Part shown: in pieces, positions 1 to 7,201 of the stretch | How positions within the stretch are numbered: position 1 is the stretch's first letter | Layout: every line of letters starts with the position of its first letter | Source: a virus | Reading direction: 5' to 3' (one strand) | DNA: 23,793 nucleotides | IMG/VR virus record: IMGVR_UViG_3300020348_000012 | Span: 1 to 23,793 of that record | Position numbers and translations under genes: made by a program | The notes under the pieces: model-generated | Databases searched by the model: none | Told to the model about the DNA's origin: nothing | The model's input: the letters and a program-made list of their open reading frames with translations, nothing else

Positions 1-1
1 A

Positions 2-127
2 AATAAACATGAATATGCTAACTGTAATCTTATTGAGTTAGTACCATTACCTAAAGGAAGTGACTATGAGCAAAAACTTAAAGAACTTAAAACGGAGAAA
101 CTACTAAATGGCAATGACATACGGTAG
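2..127 (+). CDS. C-terminal end of a truncated upstream gene (unknown function)
   Basis: An open frame enters from the left edge and stops at TAG 125-127, giving 41 residues. The visible tail is charged (for example YEQKLKELKTEKLL). It overlaps the next gene, whose ATG is at 108, by 20 bases, as is common in this compact cluster. The ribosome site of the next gene (GGAG at 94-97) lies inside this tail. No family can be recognised from so short a piece. The frame could be open by chance, but the tight overlap and same-strand order favour a real gene continuing to the left. Confidence 0.6.
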   Translation, partial: NKHEYANCNLIELVPLPKGSDYEQKLKELKTEKLLNGNDIR

Positions 128-338
128 CATTGATAACTCAAAAAATAAAGTAACCTTAACTTTCACAAAAGGAGAATCATTATTTATACAAGAAGCATTA
201 GAGAAGCTACATAGTAATTTAGTCCAACACATCAAAGAATATGGTGATGATGAGGATGGTGGTTACGATGCAGAAATTAGAGTAATAGATAAAATAATAC
301 TAAAATTTGCAACCGCATTTCCACTTAAGAGGAGATAG
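108..338 (+). CDS. Small acidic hypothetical protein (76 aa)
   Basis: The ATG at 108 is preceded by GGAG (94-97) with a 10-base spacer. The product is acidic in the middle (a run of D/E/G around residues 46-52) and has no signal peptide, membrane segment or motif I recognise. It ends three bases before the PD-(D/E)XK nuclease gene, so the two are probably co-transcribed and translationally coupled. The function is unknown. Its position suggests an accessory role in the replication cluster, but that is context only. Confidence 0.75.
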   Translation: MAMTYGSIDNSKNKVTLTFTKGESLFIQEALEKLHSNLVQHIKEYGDDEDGGYDAEIRVIDKIILKFATAFPLKRR

Positions 339-341
339 TTA

Positions 342-1331
342 ATGGCATTTAAATATACAAATAAGAATAATCTTACATTACCATTAGCAGTATTTTTATT
401 GAACGATACATATGCTTATGATGATAGGCCTAATGCTATTAGTGCTACTAGTTTATTAAAACCTTTGCGTGAACTAGTGCTCTCTATGCAACATAAAGAT
501 CTAAATAAAACCGTAGATATTGCCGACATGGGTGCAGCTCGTATGGGATCTGCTATACATTCTGCTTGTGAAGCAGCATGGAAAAATGAAGATACGGTAA
601 GAGAAGCTTTAAGAACATTAGGTGCAGGAGACAGTGCTGTAAGAAACGTAAAAATAAATCCTACAGAAGTAAAACCTGGAGATATGCCAATATACGTAGA
701 ACAAAGAGTAGAAAAAGAAATAGATGGATTTATTATTTCTGGTCAATTTGATTTAGTATTAGCAGGAACTGTAAATGATTATAAATCTGCTACGGTTTGG
801 AAGTATATTTATGATAGTGATAGAGATAAATATGTTAAACAAGGCAGTATTTATAAATGGCTTAATCCAGATAAAATTACAGAAGATATTATTAATATTA
901 ATTATATTTTTACGGATTGGTCACCATCTAAAGCTAGAGAAACAAAGGACTATCCTCCATTTAGGACAGCCCATAAATCTTATCCATTATGGAGTGTTCA
1001 AGAAACAGAAAACTGGATCAGTAGCAAATTACAACGAGTTGAAGCACTACTAGATCAGCCCCAAAATTCCAGCATTTTTCCTGAATGTACTGATGAAGAA
1101 TTATGGGCAACTGATGAAGTATTTAAATATTATAAAAATCCAGCTAAGACAGATAGATCAACTAAAAACTTCGCAACAATGGACGAAGCATTACAACGAA
1201 AATCTCAGGATGGAGATGTAGGTATGATTCGAACAGTTCCAGGAGAAGTCAAAGCATGTCGTTATTGCTCAGTGGTAGAAGTATGTAGCCAAGCAAAAGA
1301 TATGCAAATGAGTGGGAGGTTACATTTATGA
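342..1331 (+). CDS. PD-(D/E)XK (RecB/Cas4-like) nuclease with C-terminal cysteine cluster
   Basis: The 329-residue protein has the RecB-family motif order: GSAIH with H73; acidic residues around E120-E124; GQFDLVL with D137; DYKSA with D146 and K148 (the D-x-K core that binds the catalytic metal); and Q167-x3-Y171 (motif IV). The C-terminus has C306-x2-C309-x5-C315, the spacing seen in the [4Fe-4S] clusters of Cas4 and AddB nucleases. A fourth ligand would have to come from upstream, with C76 and C249 as candidates. The likely role is DNA end processing or exonuclease action during phage recombination and replication. N4-like phages carry a nuclease of this type near their primase and SSB genes. 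The start follows an 'aagaggag' ribosome site just upstream. Family confidence is high; the exact substrate is unknown. Confidence 0.88.
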   Translation: MAFKYTNKNNLTLPLAVFLLNDTYAYDDRPNAISATSLLKPLRELVLSMQHKDLNKTVDIADMGAARMGSAIHSACEAAWKNEDTVREALRTLGAGDSAVRNVKINPTEVKPGDMPIYVEQRVEKEIDGFIISGQFDLVLAGTVNDYKSATVWKYIYDSDRDKYVKQGSIYKWLNPDKITEDIININYIFTDWSPSKARETKDYPPFRTAHKSYPLWSVQETENWISSKLQRVEALLDQPQNSSIFPECTDEELWATDEVFKYYKNPAKTDRSTKNFATMDEALQRKSQDGDVGMIRTVPGEVKACRYCSVVEVCSQAKDMQMSGRLHL

Positions 1332-1696
1332 TTAGTGGAATTAGAATTTACTCACCAGATGGAGTATTAAAGGAAGAAATTCCAAAGGAAAAAGCCCTAG
1401 AGTTATACAATGAAACAAATAAAGAAGATTGGTATTTGTCTCCGACTGAAAGAAAACATTGGGATAACATGATTACCAAAGAATCAAAACCCTATGAAAA
1501 AAAGGGTTTACGGCCTTGGATTAAACGAACTCATAAAATTACTAAAAAATACAATATTAAATGTATTGTTTGCCATAAAGAAGTAGTAAAATCTAATAAG
1601 TGCGCTAAGTACTGCGGCCACCAATGCTATAGAGTTTCACAAAGAAAGTCCTCATGGGAGAGATATCAACGAAAAAAAGGCGTATCTACGTCCTAG
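1328..1696 (+). CDS. Zinc-ribbon protein, hypothetical (122 aa)
   Basis: The ATG at 1328 overlaps the nuclease stop in an ATGA junction and has GGGAGG (1314-1319) eight bases upstream. The N-terminal half is charged and begins with a short beta-like stretch (IRIYSPDG). The C-terminal half has C79-x2-C82, then C92, C96 and C100 with H98 between (KYCGHQC), which fits a treble-clef or zinc-ribbon knuckle. Basic residues surround it (RKSSWERYQRKK), suggesting nucleic-acid binding. No HNH catalytic signature is evident, so I do not call it an endonuclease. The last codons (1677-1692) form the 5' arm of a long RNA stem reported separately. Confidence 0.75.
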   Translation: MISGIRIYSPDGVLKEEIPKEKALELYNETNKEDWYLSPTERKHWDNMITKESKPYEKKGLRPWIKRTHKITKKYNIKCIVCHKEVVKSNKCAKYCGHQCYRVSQRKSSWERYQRKKGVSTS

Positions 1697-1764
1697 CTTT
1701 GATAGTGTTCTATACATAACCATGAAGTTTAGTGCCAACACTTACGCAGACGTAGGTGCGTCTT
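1677..1764 (+). ncRNA. Structured RNA element: 16-bp stem enclosing a nested 6-bp stem
   Basis: AAGGCGTATCTACGTC (1677-1692) pairs over its full length with GACGTAGGTGCGTCTT (1749-1764). Thirteen pairs are Watson-Crick and three are G-U (1685-1756, 1683-1758, 1680-1761). All three non-canonical pairs are allowed only in RNA copied from the plus strand. Inside the loop, AGTGTT (1704-1709) pairs with AACACT (1737-1742). The 5' arm covers the end of the zinc-ribbon gene, whose stop is at 1694-1696. The 3' arm ends seven bases before the GAGGTG ribosome site of the next gene. It may be a cis-regulatory element or processing signal; a terminator is less likely because the loop is large and the following T tract is weak. 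Confidence 0.6.
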
Positions 1765-1782
1765 AATTTTAGAGGTGAGGCT

Positions 1783-1989
1783 ATGATCGAAATTATGAGA
1801 TTTAAAAGATTAGTTTCAGATATAACTATTAAGAATTTATCACAAAAAGAGTATGTAAAAGAAGTAGACAAGTTATTTAACGAAGTATTTGAGTGTCCTG
1901 ATAAGTTAGAACCCAAGCCGAATCACTTACCTGAAAAAGCTCGTAGAATAATACAACAAAAATATGGCCTAGGTCGATCAGAGAGTTAG
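1783..1989 (+). CDS. Small hypothetical protein (68 aa)
   Basis: I start this gene at ATG 1783 rather than at the in-frame GTG 1756. GAGGTG (1772-1777) sits five bases upstream of the ATG, whereas the GTG lies inside the 3' arm of the RNA stem and has no ribosome site. The product is mostly helical and charged, with one cysteine, and ends in a basic/polar tail (KYGLGRSES). No family is recognised. It is followed within seven bases by a tRNA gene, so the tRNA is probably cut out of the same transcript. Confidence 0.7.
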   Translation: MIEIMRFKRLVSDITIKNLSQKEYVKEVDKLFNEVFECPDKLEPKPNHLPEKARRIIQQKYGLGRSES

Positions 1990-1996
1990 TTAATCT

Positions 1997-2070
1997 GCCC
2001 TTGTAGCTCAAATGGCAGAGCAACTGAGTCGTAGAATCGGTGCGTGGAGGTTCGATCCCTCCCAAGGGCA
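1997..2070 (+). tRNA. tRNA with enlarged anticodon loop (isotype uncertain, Thr-CGU-like)
   Basis: A full cloverleaf can be drawn. The acceptor stem is GCCCTTG/CAAGGGC with discriminator A. The D arm is GCTC/GAGC with an AAATGGCA loop. The T arm is GGAGG/CCTCC with the canonical loop TTCGATC. The anticodon helix ACTGA/TCGGT (one G-U) closes a nine-base loop, GTCGTAGAA, instead of seven. With U33 at the second loop base the anticodon reads CGU, and G1-C72, C2-G71 and A73 also suit bacterial tRNA-Thr. A seven-base reading (TCGTAGA, anticodon GUA) would need a G-A mismatch and C at position 33, and bacterial tRNA-Tyr normally has a long variable arm. No CCA is encoded. It may be functional, a decoy or decaying. 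Confidence 0.85.
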
Positions 2071-2090
2071 TACTTTATAGGAGAATTGCT

Positions 2091-2552
2091 ATGGATAAAG
2101 ACGAGATTGATAATGAAATCAAAGAAATAACAAAAGGTGTTATTCCTGAAAGAAAGAAACATAGAGCAGAATATCAAATGACGTTGGGTAGTTTAATAAA
2201 AGCGTTAAGGAAAGAAAGAACTGGTTTACCAGTTATTATTTCTTCCGTCTACCATGGGTATGAGGATAGATACCCAGCTAATCCTCATAGCTATCATGGA
2301 TATTCAGAAGATTTGGCATTTGAACCTTTAAGTACTCCGATAACTGTTGCAGAATTTCTTACAATGTGTGAATCAATTATTAAAAATAGTTCCTTTCAGA
2401 TAGGAAATGCTTTTACAATTAATTCCCCTGTCTGGATTTCGAAACAAGATACAGCTAGTAAAAATGCTATTGCCGATGTTGTATCTAATGTCAATCAAGT
2501 AACTTTAGTTACTAAAGAAATAAAGGAAGAGGAGGTGAGTAATGGCAGGTAA
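2091..2552 (+). CDS. Conserved phage hypothetical protein (153 aa)
   Basis: The frame is open from GTG 2040, but that codon lies inside the tRNA. The supported start is ATG 2091, with AGGAG (2079-2083) seven bases upstream. The protein has the layout of a phage hypothetical family I recognise only by pattern: a TLGSLIKAL helix near residue 31, a Gly/Tyr/His-rich centre (GYEDRYPANPHSYHGY, 56-71), an acidic DLAFEP segment, a PITVAEFL helix near 83, and SPVWIS near 112. The function is unknown. It overlaps the next gene by 11 bases, indicating translational coupling. Confidence 0.75.
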   Translation: MDKDEIDNEIKEITKGVIPERKKHRAEYQMTLGSLIKALRKERTGLPVIISSVYHGYEDRYPANPHSYHGYSEDLAFEPLSTPITVAEFLTMCESIIKNSSFQIGNAFTINSPVWISKQDTASKNAIADVVSNVNQVTLVTKEIKEEEVSNGR

Positions 2553-2736
2553 ACAGAAAGAATATTCATATGAAATACAACTAAATTGGATGGGTGAATT
2601 TTTTACTTGCGATGGTCTTTTGGCGACATCAAAAGAAGATTTAATCAAACAAGTTAAAGAAAATTTTTATGAAGAATATGGAATTGAATTAGCTGATGCA
2701 GATATAGCTAATATTAAATCATATAAGAGGAGGTGA
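2542..2736 (+). CDS. Small hypothetical protein (64 aa)
   Basis: The gene starts at ATG 2542 behind a strong AGGAGGTGA site (AGGAGG 2530-2535). It lies inside the end of the previous gene. The sequence looks like a small alpha/beta protein: a beta-like YSYEIQLNWMGEFFTC stretch followed by helices (EDLIKQVKENFYEEYG) and a basic tail. No family, membrane segment or signal peptide is seen. The coding sequence of its tail also contains the ribosome site of the peptidase-like gene that follows. Confidence 0.7.
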   Translation: MAGKQKEYSYEIQLNWMGEFFTCDGLLATSKEDLIKQVKENFYEEYGIELADADIANIKSYKRR

Positions 2737-2739
2737 GTG

Positions 2740-3186
2740 ATGAAATTTGTTTACAACGATGGAGGACGAAAACAATCTGGCTACAAAGGAACGGCTGGCG
2801 ATTGTGTTACCAGGGCAATCGCAATCGCAAGTGAGTTACCATACCAAGAGGTCTATGAAGCTATGGCACATGGTAATTCTACTCAACGCAAATCTAAGCA
2901 TGATACAAAGAAGCGTACCCGAACCGCTAGAAATGGCATAAGTACGAGCCGAAAATGGTTCAAGGACTATATGGCTTCAATAGGTTTTAAGTGGACTCCA
3001 ACAATGCAGATTGGGTCTGGTTGCAAAGTACACCTCAAACCTGATGAGTTGCCAAAAGGCAGACTCATTGTTGCTGTCTCCAAACATTACACAACAATGA
3101 TTAATGGAGTTATTAATGATCTTTGTGATCCATCGAGAAACGGAACAAGGTGCGTCTATGGTTATTGGAAGAAAGGAGGTAGGTGA
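2740..3186 (+). CDS. Papain-like cysteine peptidase fold protein (phage family)
   Basis: I start at ATG 2740, six bases after AGGAGG (2728-2733); the frame also contains a GTG at 2737. The 148-residue protein has the order expected of papain-fold peptidases: C22 in a GDCVTRAIAIA helix near the N-terminus, H116 in VSKHYTTMING, then an Asp in the following strand (D127 or D130, before CDPSRNGTR). The conserved-looking tail (PSRNGTRCVYGYW) is shared by a common family of phage and plasmid hypothetical proteins. The middle (about residues 50-72) is a basic, probably flexible insert. The substrate is unknown. It could process a phage or host protein, or the fold may be used for something other than proteolysis. 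Confidence 0.65.
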   Translation: MKFVYNDGGRKQSGYKGTAGDCVTRAIAIASELPYQEVYEAMAHGNSTQRKSKHDTKKRTRTARNGISTSRKWFKDYMASIGFKWTPTMQIGSGCKVHLKPDELPKGRLIVAVSKHYTTMINGVINDLCDPSRNGTRCVYGYWKKGGR

Positions 3187-3368
3187 TGCCACTAAGTAAT
3201 CAACAACAATTAGAATATGTAAAAAGCTACTTACAAAATTTACAAGAAAGAGATGTAGAAGCTGCTGAAGAAGAAGATGTACAACTCTCAGTAGCTATTC
3301 ATTTTTTAGAAGAAGTAACAGAAACAGTAGCAAATATTGATTTCAAGGAGACTAAAGATGAAAGATAA
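3186..3368 (+). CDS. Small acidic helical hypothetical protein (60 aa)
   Basis: The ATG at 3186 overlaps the previous stop by one base (TGATG), with GGAGG (3175-3179) six bases upstream. The product is Gln/Glu-rich and almost wholly helical (for example LEYVKSYLQNLQERDVEAAEEE). It contains no cysteine and no membrane segment. It may be a small protein-binding or inhibitor-type phage protein, but nothing in the sequence fixes a function. It overlaps the next gene by 11 bases. Confidence 0.7.
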   Translation: MPLSNQQQLEYVKSYLQNLQERDVEAAEEEDVQLSVAIHFLEEVTETVANIDFKETKDER

Positions 3369-3660
3369 TGAAATGACAGACGACCAGATAATAAAAAATA
3401 GAGAAGAAAAATATGGGCCACCTTTAGATTGTTTTAATACTTGGGCAAAAATATGTACAGCCTTAGATAATTACGCAAAAGAATCTCCTTGGGAAAATAA
3501 AGCCCACCTATATGCATTAAAGATGGCAGCGTTAAAAATGGTTAGATCTGTTTGGAATCCGTCTACACTCGATAATTATCCAGATGGTAGAAATTATTTC
3601 TCTATCGCTCAGATGTGCAGTAGAGATGCAATTGCTAAGGGGAAAGGAAAACATGAATGA
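3358..3660 (+). CDS. DUF6378-like phage protein (100 aa)
   Basis: The frame opens at 3337, but AAGGAG (3345-3350) supports ATG 3358. The sequence follows the pattern I know for the phage family DUF6378: an R-x-x-x-YG-x-P start (REEKYGPP, 15-22), a helix, then ALKMAALKMVRSVWNPS (53-69) and a DNYPDGRNYF segment where the family has a D-x-W-x-D-ax-GY motif. That family is usually found beside nucleotide or replication genes of phages and has no proven activity that I can cite. The gene ends in an overlap with the primase start (ATG 3657, stop 3658-3660). Confidence 0.65.
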   Translation: MKDNEMTDDQIIKNREEKYGPPLDCFNTWAKICTALDNYAKESPWENKAHLYALKMAALKMVRSVWNPSTLDNYPDGRNYFSIAQMCSRDAIAKGKGKHE

Positions 3661-5816
3661 AAAAATATCATCCGTTTTCCGAAAAAATAGTCAATATCTT
3701 AGCTCGAAAAGTTAATAATGATAACCGTCATTTCTTTAGAGTATTAACAGCTTATTATTTATCCAAAGTAGCATCAATGATGAGATGTAATATTTTAACA
3801 AATGACCGAGACGTCATTCCAGTTAACACTTATGTATTAAACTTAATGGTATCAGGAACAGGTAAAGGGCATTCAACTAATATTCTAGAACGTGAATTCG
3901 TAGCACATTTTAAAAAAGAATTCCTAAATACTATTTTTCCTAGAAAAGCCGAAGAAAATATGCAGACATTAGCTCAAGAAAGAGCGGAATGGCGAATTAA
4001 TACTGGACAAAGTTTAGTTCCACTAGAAGAAGAATACAATACGCAATTAGCTAAATTTCAAGCCCACTTTGAAAGATTAGGAGAATTGGCATTTAGCTTT
4101 GATAGCGGAACTTCTCCAGCTGTTAAACAAATGCGAGAAAAATTATTACTTGCTTCAGCAGGATCCATGAATCTAGAACTAGACGAAGTTGGATCAAACT
4201 TGTCTGCAAATGTAGATGTATTAAATGTATTTTTAGAGTTATACGATGTAGGACTAGTTAAACAAAAACTCACAAAAAATACGAGTGAGAATATTAGATC
4301 AGAGGAATTACCTGGTAATACACCTACTAATCTAATGATGTTTGGTACACCTACTAAATTATTAGATGGTGGACGAATAGAAGAAGAATTTAAACAATTC
4401 TTAGAAACAGGATACGGTCGTAGATTACTGTACGGATACACTATAGATAATCATAGGACTAAGTACGCATCTGCACAAGAACGGTATAAAATGATGGTAG
4501 ACGAAAATTTAGCGAAAGAAATGCTAGATATACAAAGAACCTTTACAGATTTTGCAAAAAGGCCTTTTAATCCTATTTTACGCATGTCTGAAGAAAATTC
4601 GATCTATCTAATTGAATATCAAATGAAATGCGAAGAACTCGCAGACGATATGAAAGATCATATGGCCATCCATAAGGCTGAAATGATACATCGGTATTAC
4701 AAAGCTAACAAACTAGCTGGAGCATATGCGTTTACCGACAATAGTACGGAAATTACTCAAGATCACTTAGATTATGCTATTAGCCTAGTTGAAGACTCTG
4801 GAGAAGCCTTTCATACATTAATGCGAAAACAAGGCTCATATGAGCGTTTAGCTCATTATTTAGCTGATTGTGATAATGAGGTAACTCAGCATGAATTAAT
4901 GGAAGAATTGCCATTTTATAAAGGCACAGAGCTACAGAGGAAAGACCTAATGACATTGGCTACATCCTTTGGATATAGGAATAATATCATAATCAAAAAG
5001 CGAACATTAGACGAAATTGAGTTCTTTATTGGCGAAACTCTAGCCGAGACAGATCTTAATAAATTGACAGTAAGTATTAGTAAAGAATTAGCTTATAACT
5101 ACAAAACAGACTATCCGCCATTTGACTTATTACATAAATTGACTACAGCAGATGGCTATCATTATGCTGCTCATGGATTTGTAAATGGACATAGAACTAC
5201 TGAAAATGTCATAGCAGGATTTGATTTACTTATTCTGGATTGTGATGGGGATGTTTCTATGTCTACGGTTAAGGTGTTGTTGGAAGATTATACATTTCTA
5301 ATGTCAACAACTAAGAGACATACATCTGAAATAAATAGATTTAGACTTATTTTACCCTTGTCTCACAGGCTTAAATTGTCTCCAGGGGACTACTCTAAAT
5401 TTATGATAAATGTGTTTGAATGGTTACCTTTTCCAGTTGATGAAGGAGCCAAAGACATAGCTAGAAAATGGGCTTCTTTTCCTGGAGTTTATGAATATAA
5501 CCAAGGAAGCGTTCTTGACGCCACAATGTTTATCCCAGAAACTAAAAGAGCCGATGAAACAAGGGCTCAAATTACAACAGATGGGGTTAATAATATTGAG
5601 AGATGGTTTTACAATCATACCTCAACAGGCAATAGAGCTAATCACTTGTATAGATACGGAATGGTACTCATTGATGCAAAATTACCATTAGGAGATATCG
5701 TAGAAAAGTTAGAAGCATTTAATAGTAGATTAGATAATCCTTTACCAGAAGAACAATTTAGGAATAGTACAATTAAATCCATTTCTAAAGAATTCACAAA
5801 AAGGAGGGCAATTTAA
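3657..5816 (+). CDS. ATPase-primase fusion (N4 gp43-like primase)
   Basis: The 719-residue protein has two recognisable parts. The N-terminal half holds a P-loop, SGTGKGHS (66-73), and a Walker B-like LELDE (173-177), consistent with a P-loop/helicase-like module. The C-terminal part looks like an archaeo-eukaryotic-type primase/PrimPol. ILDCDGD gives D528 and D530 (metal-binding DxD), STTKRH ends in H555, and RFRLILPLS follows at 561-569, the usual sequence of these phage primases. The length and neighbours fit the N4 gp43 primase, which makes the primers for DNA replication. It overlaps the preceding gene and is followed after 22 bases by the next. The ATPase may translocate DNA for the primase; that is inferred. 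Confidence 0.8.
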   Translation: MKKYHPFSEKIVNILARKVNNDNRHFFRVLTAYYLSKVASMMRCNILTNDRDVIPVNTYVLNLMVSGTGKGHSTNILEREFVAHFKKEFLNTIFPRKAEENMQTLAQERAEWRINTGQSLVPLEEEYNTQLAKFQAHFERLGELAFSFDSGTSPAVKQMREKLLLASAGSMNLELDEVGSNLSANVDVLNVFLELYDVGLVKQKLTKNTSENIRSEELPGNTPTNLMMFGTPTKLLDGGRIEEEFKQFLETGYGRRLLYGYTIDNHRTKYASAQERYKMMVDENLAKEMLDIQRTFTDFAKRPFNPILRMSEENSIYLIEYQMKCEELADDMKDHMAIHKAEMIHRYYKANKLAGAYAFTDNSTEITQDHLDYAISLVEDSGEAFHTLMRKQGSYERLAHYLADCDNEVTQHELMEELPFYKGTELQRKDLMTLATSFGYRNNIIIKKRTLDEIEFFIGETLAETDLNKLTVSISKELAYNYKTDYPPFDLLHKLTTADGYHYAAHGFVNGHRTTENVIAGFDLLILDCDGDVSMSTVKVLLEDYTFLMSTTKRHTSEINRFRLILPLSHRLKLSPGDYSKFMINVFEWLPFPVDEGAKDIARKWASFPGVYEYNQGSVLDATMFIPETKRADETRAQITTDGVNNIERWFYNHTSTGNRANHLYRYGMVLIDAKLPLGDIVEKLEAFNSRLDNPLPEEQFRNSTIKSISKEFTKRRAI

Positions 5817-5838
5817 ACTTTACCGAAGGGGCACAAAA

Positions 5839-6462
5839 ATGAGAAAAAAATATAAGAATAAGAAGGAACCTAAAGTAGAAGTAATAACTAGAATGCCTAG
5901 TATATTACATGCACCACAAACACAGGCATTAATAAGTCATATTCAGAATCTTAAACCTATTTCAGCCGAAGATGCAAAGCGATTCCCACATAGAGTATGG
6001 GATAGAGCAGTAATAGATACATTAGCAGGTGGGGACACACGAGGTAGTAAACCCGGTAATAAGAAAAAATATTTAGAAGAAGCTAGAAAATATTGTTTTG
6101 CACAACACAGTATACTGCTTACTGCTGTTAAGAATGTGGGCTTACGAAGACTAACTAGTGCAGAAATGATAGTTAAGGGCGAAAGAAATAGAGATAAAAG
6201 TAATACTAATGAGCGAAAAGATGCTCATATGATTAAGAATTGCGTAAGCTCTACAGAATTATCTCCAACTGATAAAAAGAAACGTGACGCTTTATTGTTA
6301 AATCTAAAAGGACGGGAAATTATGAGCCGACCGTCTACATTTCAAGCACAATTACAACATATACAACAGAATAATAAAAGCTTACCACTAGGAGGCAAAG
6401 ATGGTATAGCAGCATTAGAAGTACTTAAACGAGTCTTACTTGAAGAGAAGGAGAAAAAATGA
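5839..6462 (+). CDS. Basic hypothetical protein next to primase (207 aa)
   Basis: The ATG at 5839 follows GAAGGGG about eight bases upstream. The product is strongly basic at both ends (it begins MRKKYKNKKEPK), with a helical centre and a GGDTRGSKPGNKKK loop near residues 64-77. I see no catalytic motif, signal peptide or membrane segment. N4 has a protein of unknown function (gp44) between its primase and SSB, and this gene occupies a comparable place; that is positional, not sequence, evidence. The basic character suggests DNA binding or a replisome partner. It overlaps the Sak4-like gene by four bases (ATGA). Confidence 0.75.
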   Translation: MRKKYKNKKEPKVEVITRMPSILHAPQTQALISHIQNLKPISAEDAKRFPHRVWDRAVIDTLAGGDTRGSKPGNKKKYLEEARKYCFAQHSILLTAVKNVGLRRLTSAEMIVKGERNRDKSNTNERKDAHMIKNCVSSTELSPTDKKKRDALLLNLKGREIMSRPSTFQAQLQHIQQNNKSLPLGGKDGIAALEVLKRVLLEEKEKK

Positions 6463-7193
6463 TTAATAACCATTTATTACTAGTATCAGGCAAATCTGCT
6501 TCAGGCAAAAGTGCTAGCTTGATAGACTTAGATAAACCTGAAGGAGTTATGTATTTAAATTGTGAAAATGGAAAAAAGTTACCATTTAAAAGCAAATTTA
6601 AAGAATACATTGTTACTGATCCCGCTCAAGTATATGAAGCTTTTAAAGAAGCGGAAAAAAATGAAAAGTTAAAAAACATACATACGATAGTAATTGATAG
6701 TCTTACGTATCTTATGGATATGTATGAAAGTACTAAAATAGTACCATCTACAAATAGGCAACAGTCATGGGGAGATTACTATCAGTATATGAGAATATTA
6801 ATGTCTCAAATAGTAGCTAAGTCTACTAAAAATGTAGTATTTCTAGCACACAGTTCAGATGTGTTAAACGAAGCCGAACACGTTACCGAAACCAAAGTTA
6901 TGGTTAAAGGGGCTTTAAAAAATATCGGTATAGAAAGTTTCTTTACTACGGTTATATCCACAAAGAAACTATCTTTAGAAAAGTTAGATGATAAGAATGC
7001 TAACTCTCCATTATATAAAGTTACTGATGAAGAGAAAGACTTAGGATTTAAATATGTATTTCAAACTAGAATAACTAAAGACTCAATACATGAACGGATC
7101 CGATCTCCTAGAGATATGTGGACTACAAAAGAAACATATATAGATAATAATTTACAAAATGTAATTAATAAACTTCATGAACATTACAAATAA
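6459..7193 (+). CDS. RecA-fold P-loop ATPase (Sak4-type, N4 gp42-like)
   Basis: This 244-residue protein is a compact RecA-like ATPase. The Walker A motif is GKSASGKS (11-18). The Walker B strand is HTIVIDSLTYL with D80. VVFLAHSSD follows, with H131 in the position of the sensor residue used by Sak4/RecA-type proteins. Many phages use such ATPases to load or stimulate annealing on SSB-coated DNA, and N4 encodes one (gp42) beside its primase. Here it lies between the gp44-like gene and the SSB, so the order differs from N4 as I recall it. The ATGA overlap with the previous gene implies coupled translation. Confidence 0.82.
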   Translation: MINNHLLLVSGKSASGKSASLIDLDKPEGVMYLNCENGKKLPFKSKFKEYIVTDPAQVYEAFKEAEKNEKLKNIHTIVIDSLTYLMDMYESTKIVPSTNRQQSWGDYYQYMRILMSQIVAKSTKNVVFLAHSSDVLNEAEHVTETKVMVKGALKNIGIESFFTTVISTKKLSLEKLDDKNANSPLYKVTDEEKDLGFKYVFQTRITKDSIHERIRSPRDMWTTKETYIDNNLQNVINKLHEHYK

Positions 7194-7201
7194 GGAGAAC
7201 T

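Noticed and set aside
66-107. 13-codon ATG-to-stop mini-ORF before the first complete gene
   Set aside because: It lies in another frame of the truncated upstream gene and has no convincing evidence of translation.
1328-1696. HNH homing endonuclease
   Set aside because: Cysteine knuckles are present, but the Asn/His catalytic residues of an HNH motif are not.
1744-1769. Intrinsic terminator from ACGCA/TGCGT plus the following T-rich bases
   Set aside because: The stem is short, the T tract is interrupted, and the 3' arm is better explained by the 16-position stem with 1677-1692.
2040-2090. GTG start at 2040 for the 2091-2552 gene
   Set aside because: The extension overlaps the 3' half of the tRNA, while AGGAG at 2079-2083 fits the ATG at 2091.
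4058-4441. 127-codon minus-strand open frame inside the primase gene
   Set aside because: It is a shadow of the primase reading frame with biased Ser/Asn/Pro content and no start signal.
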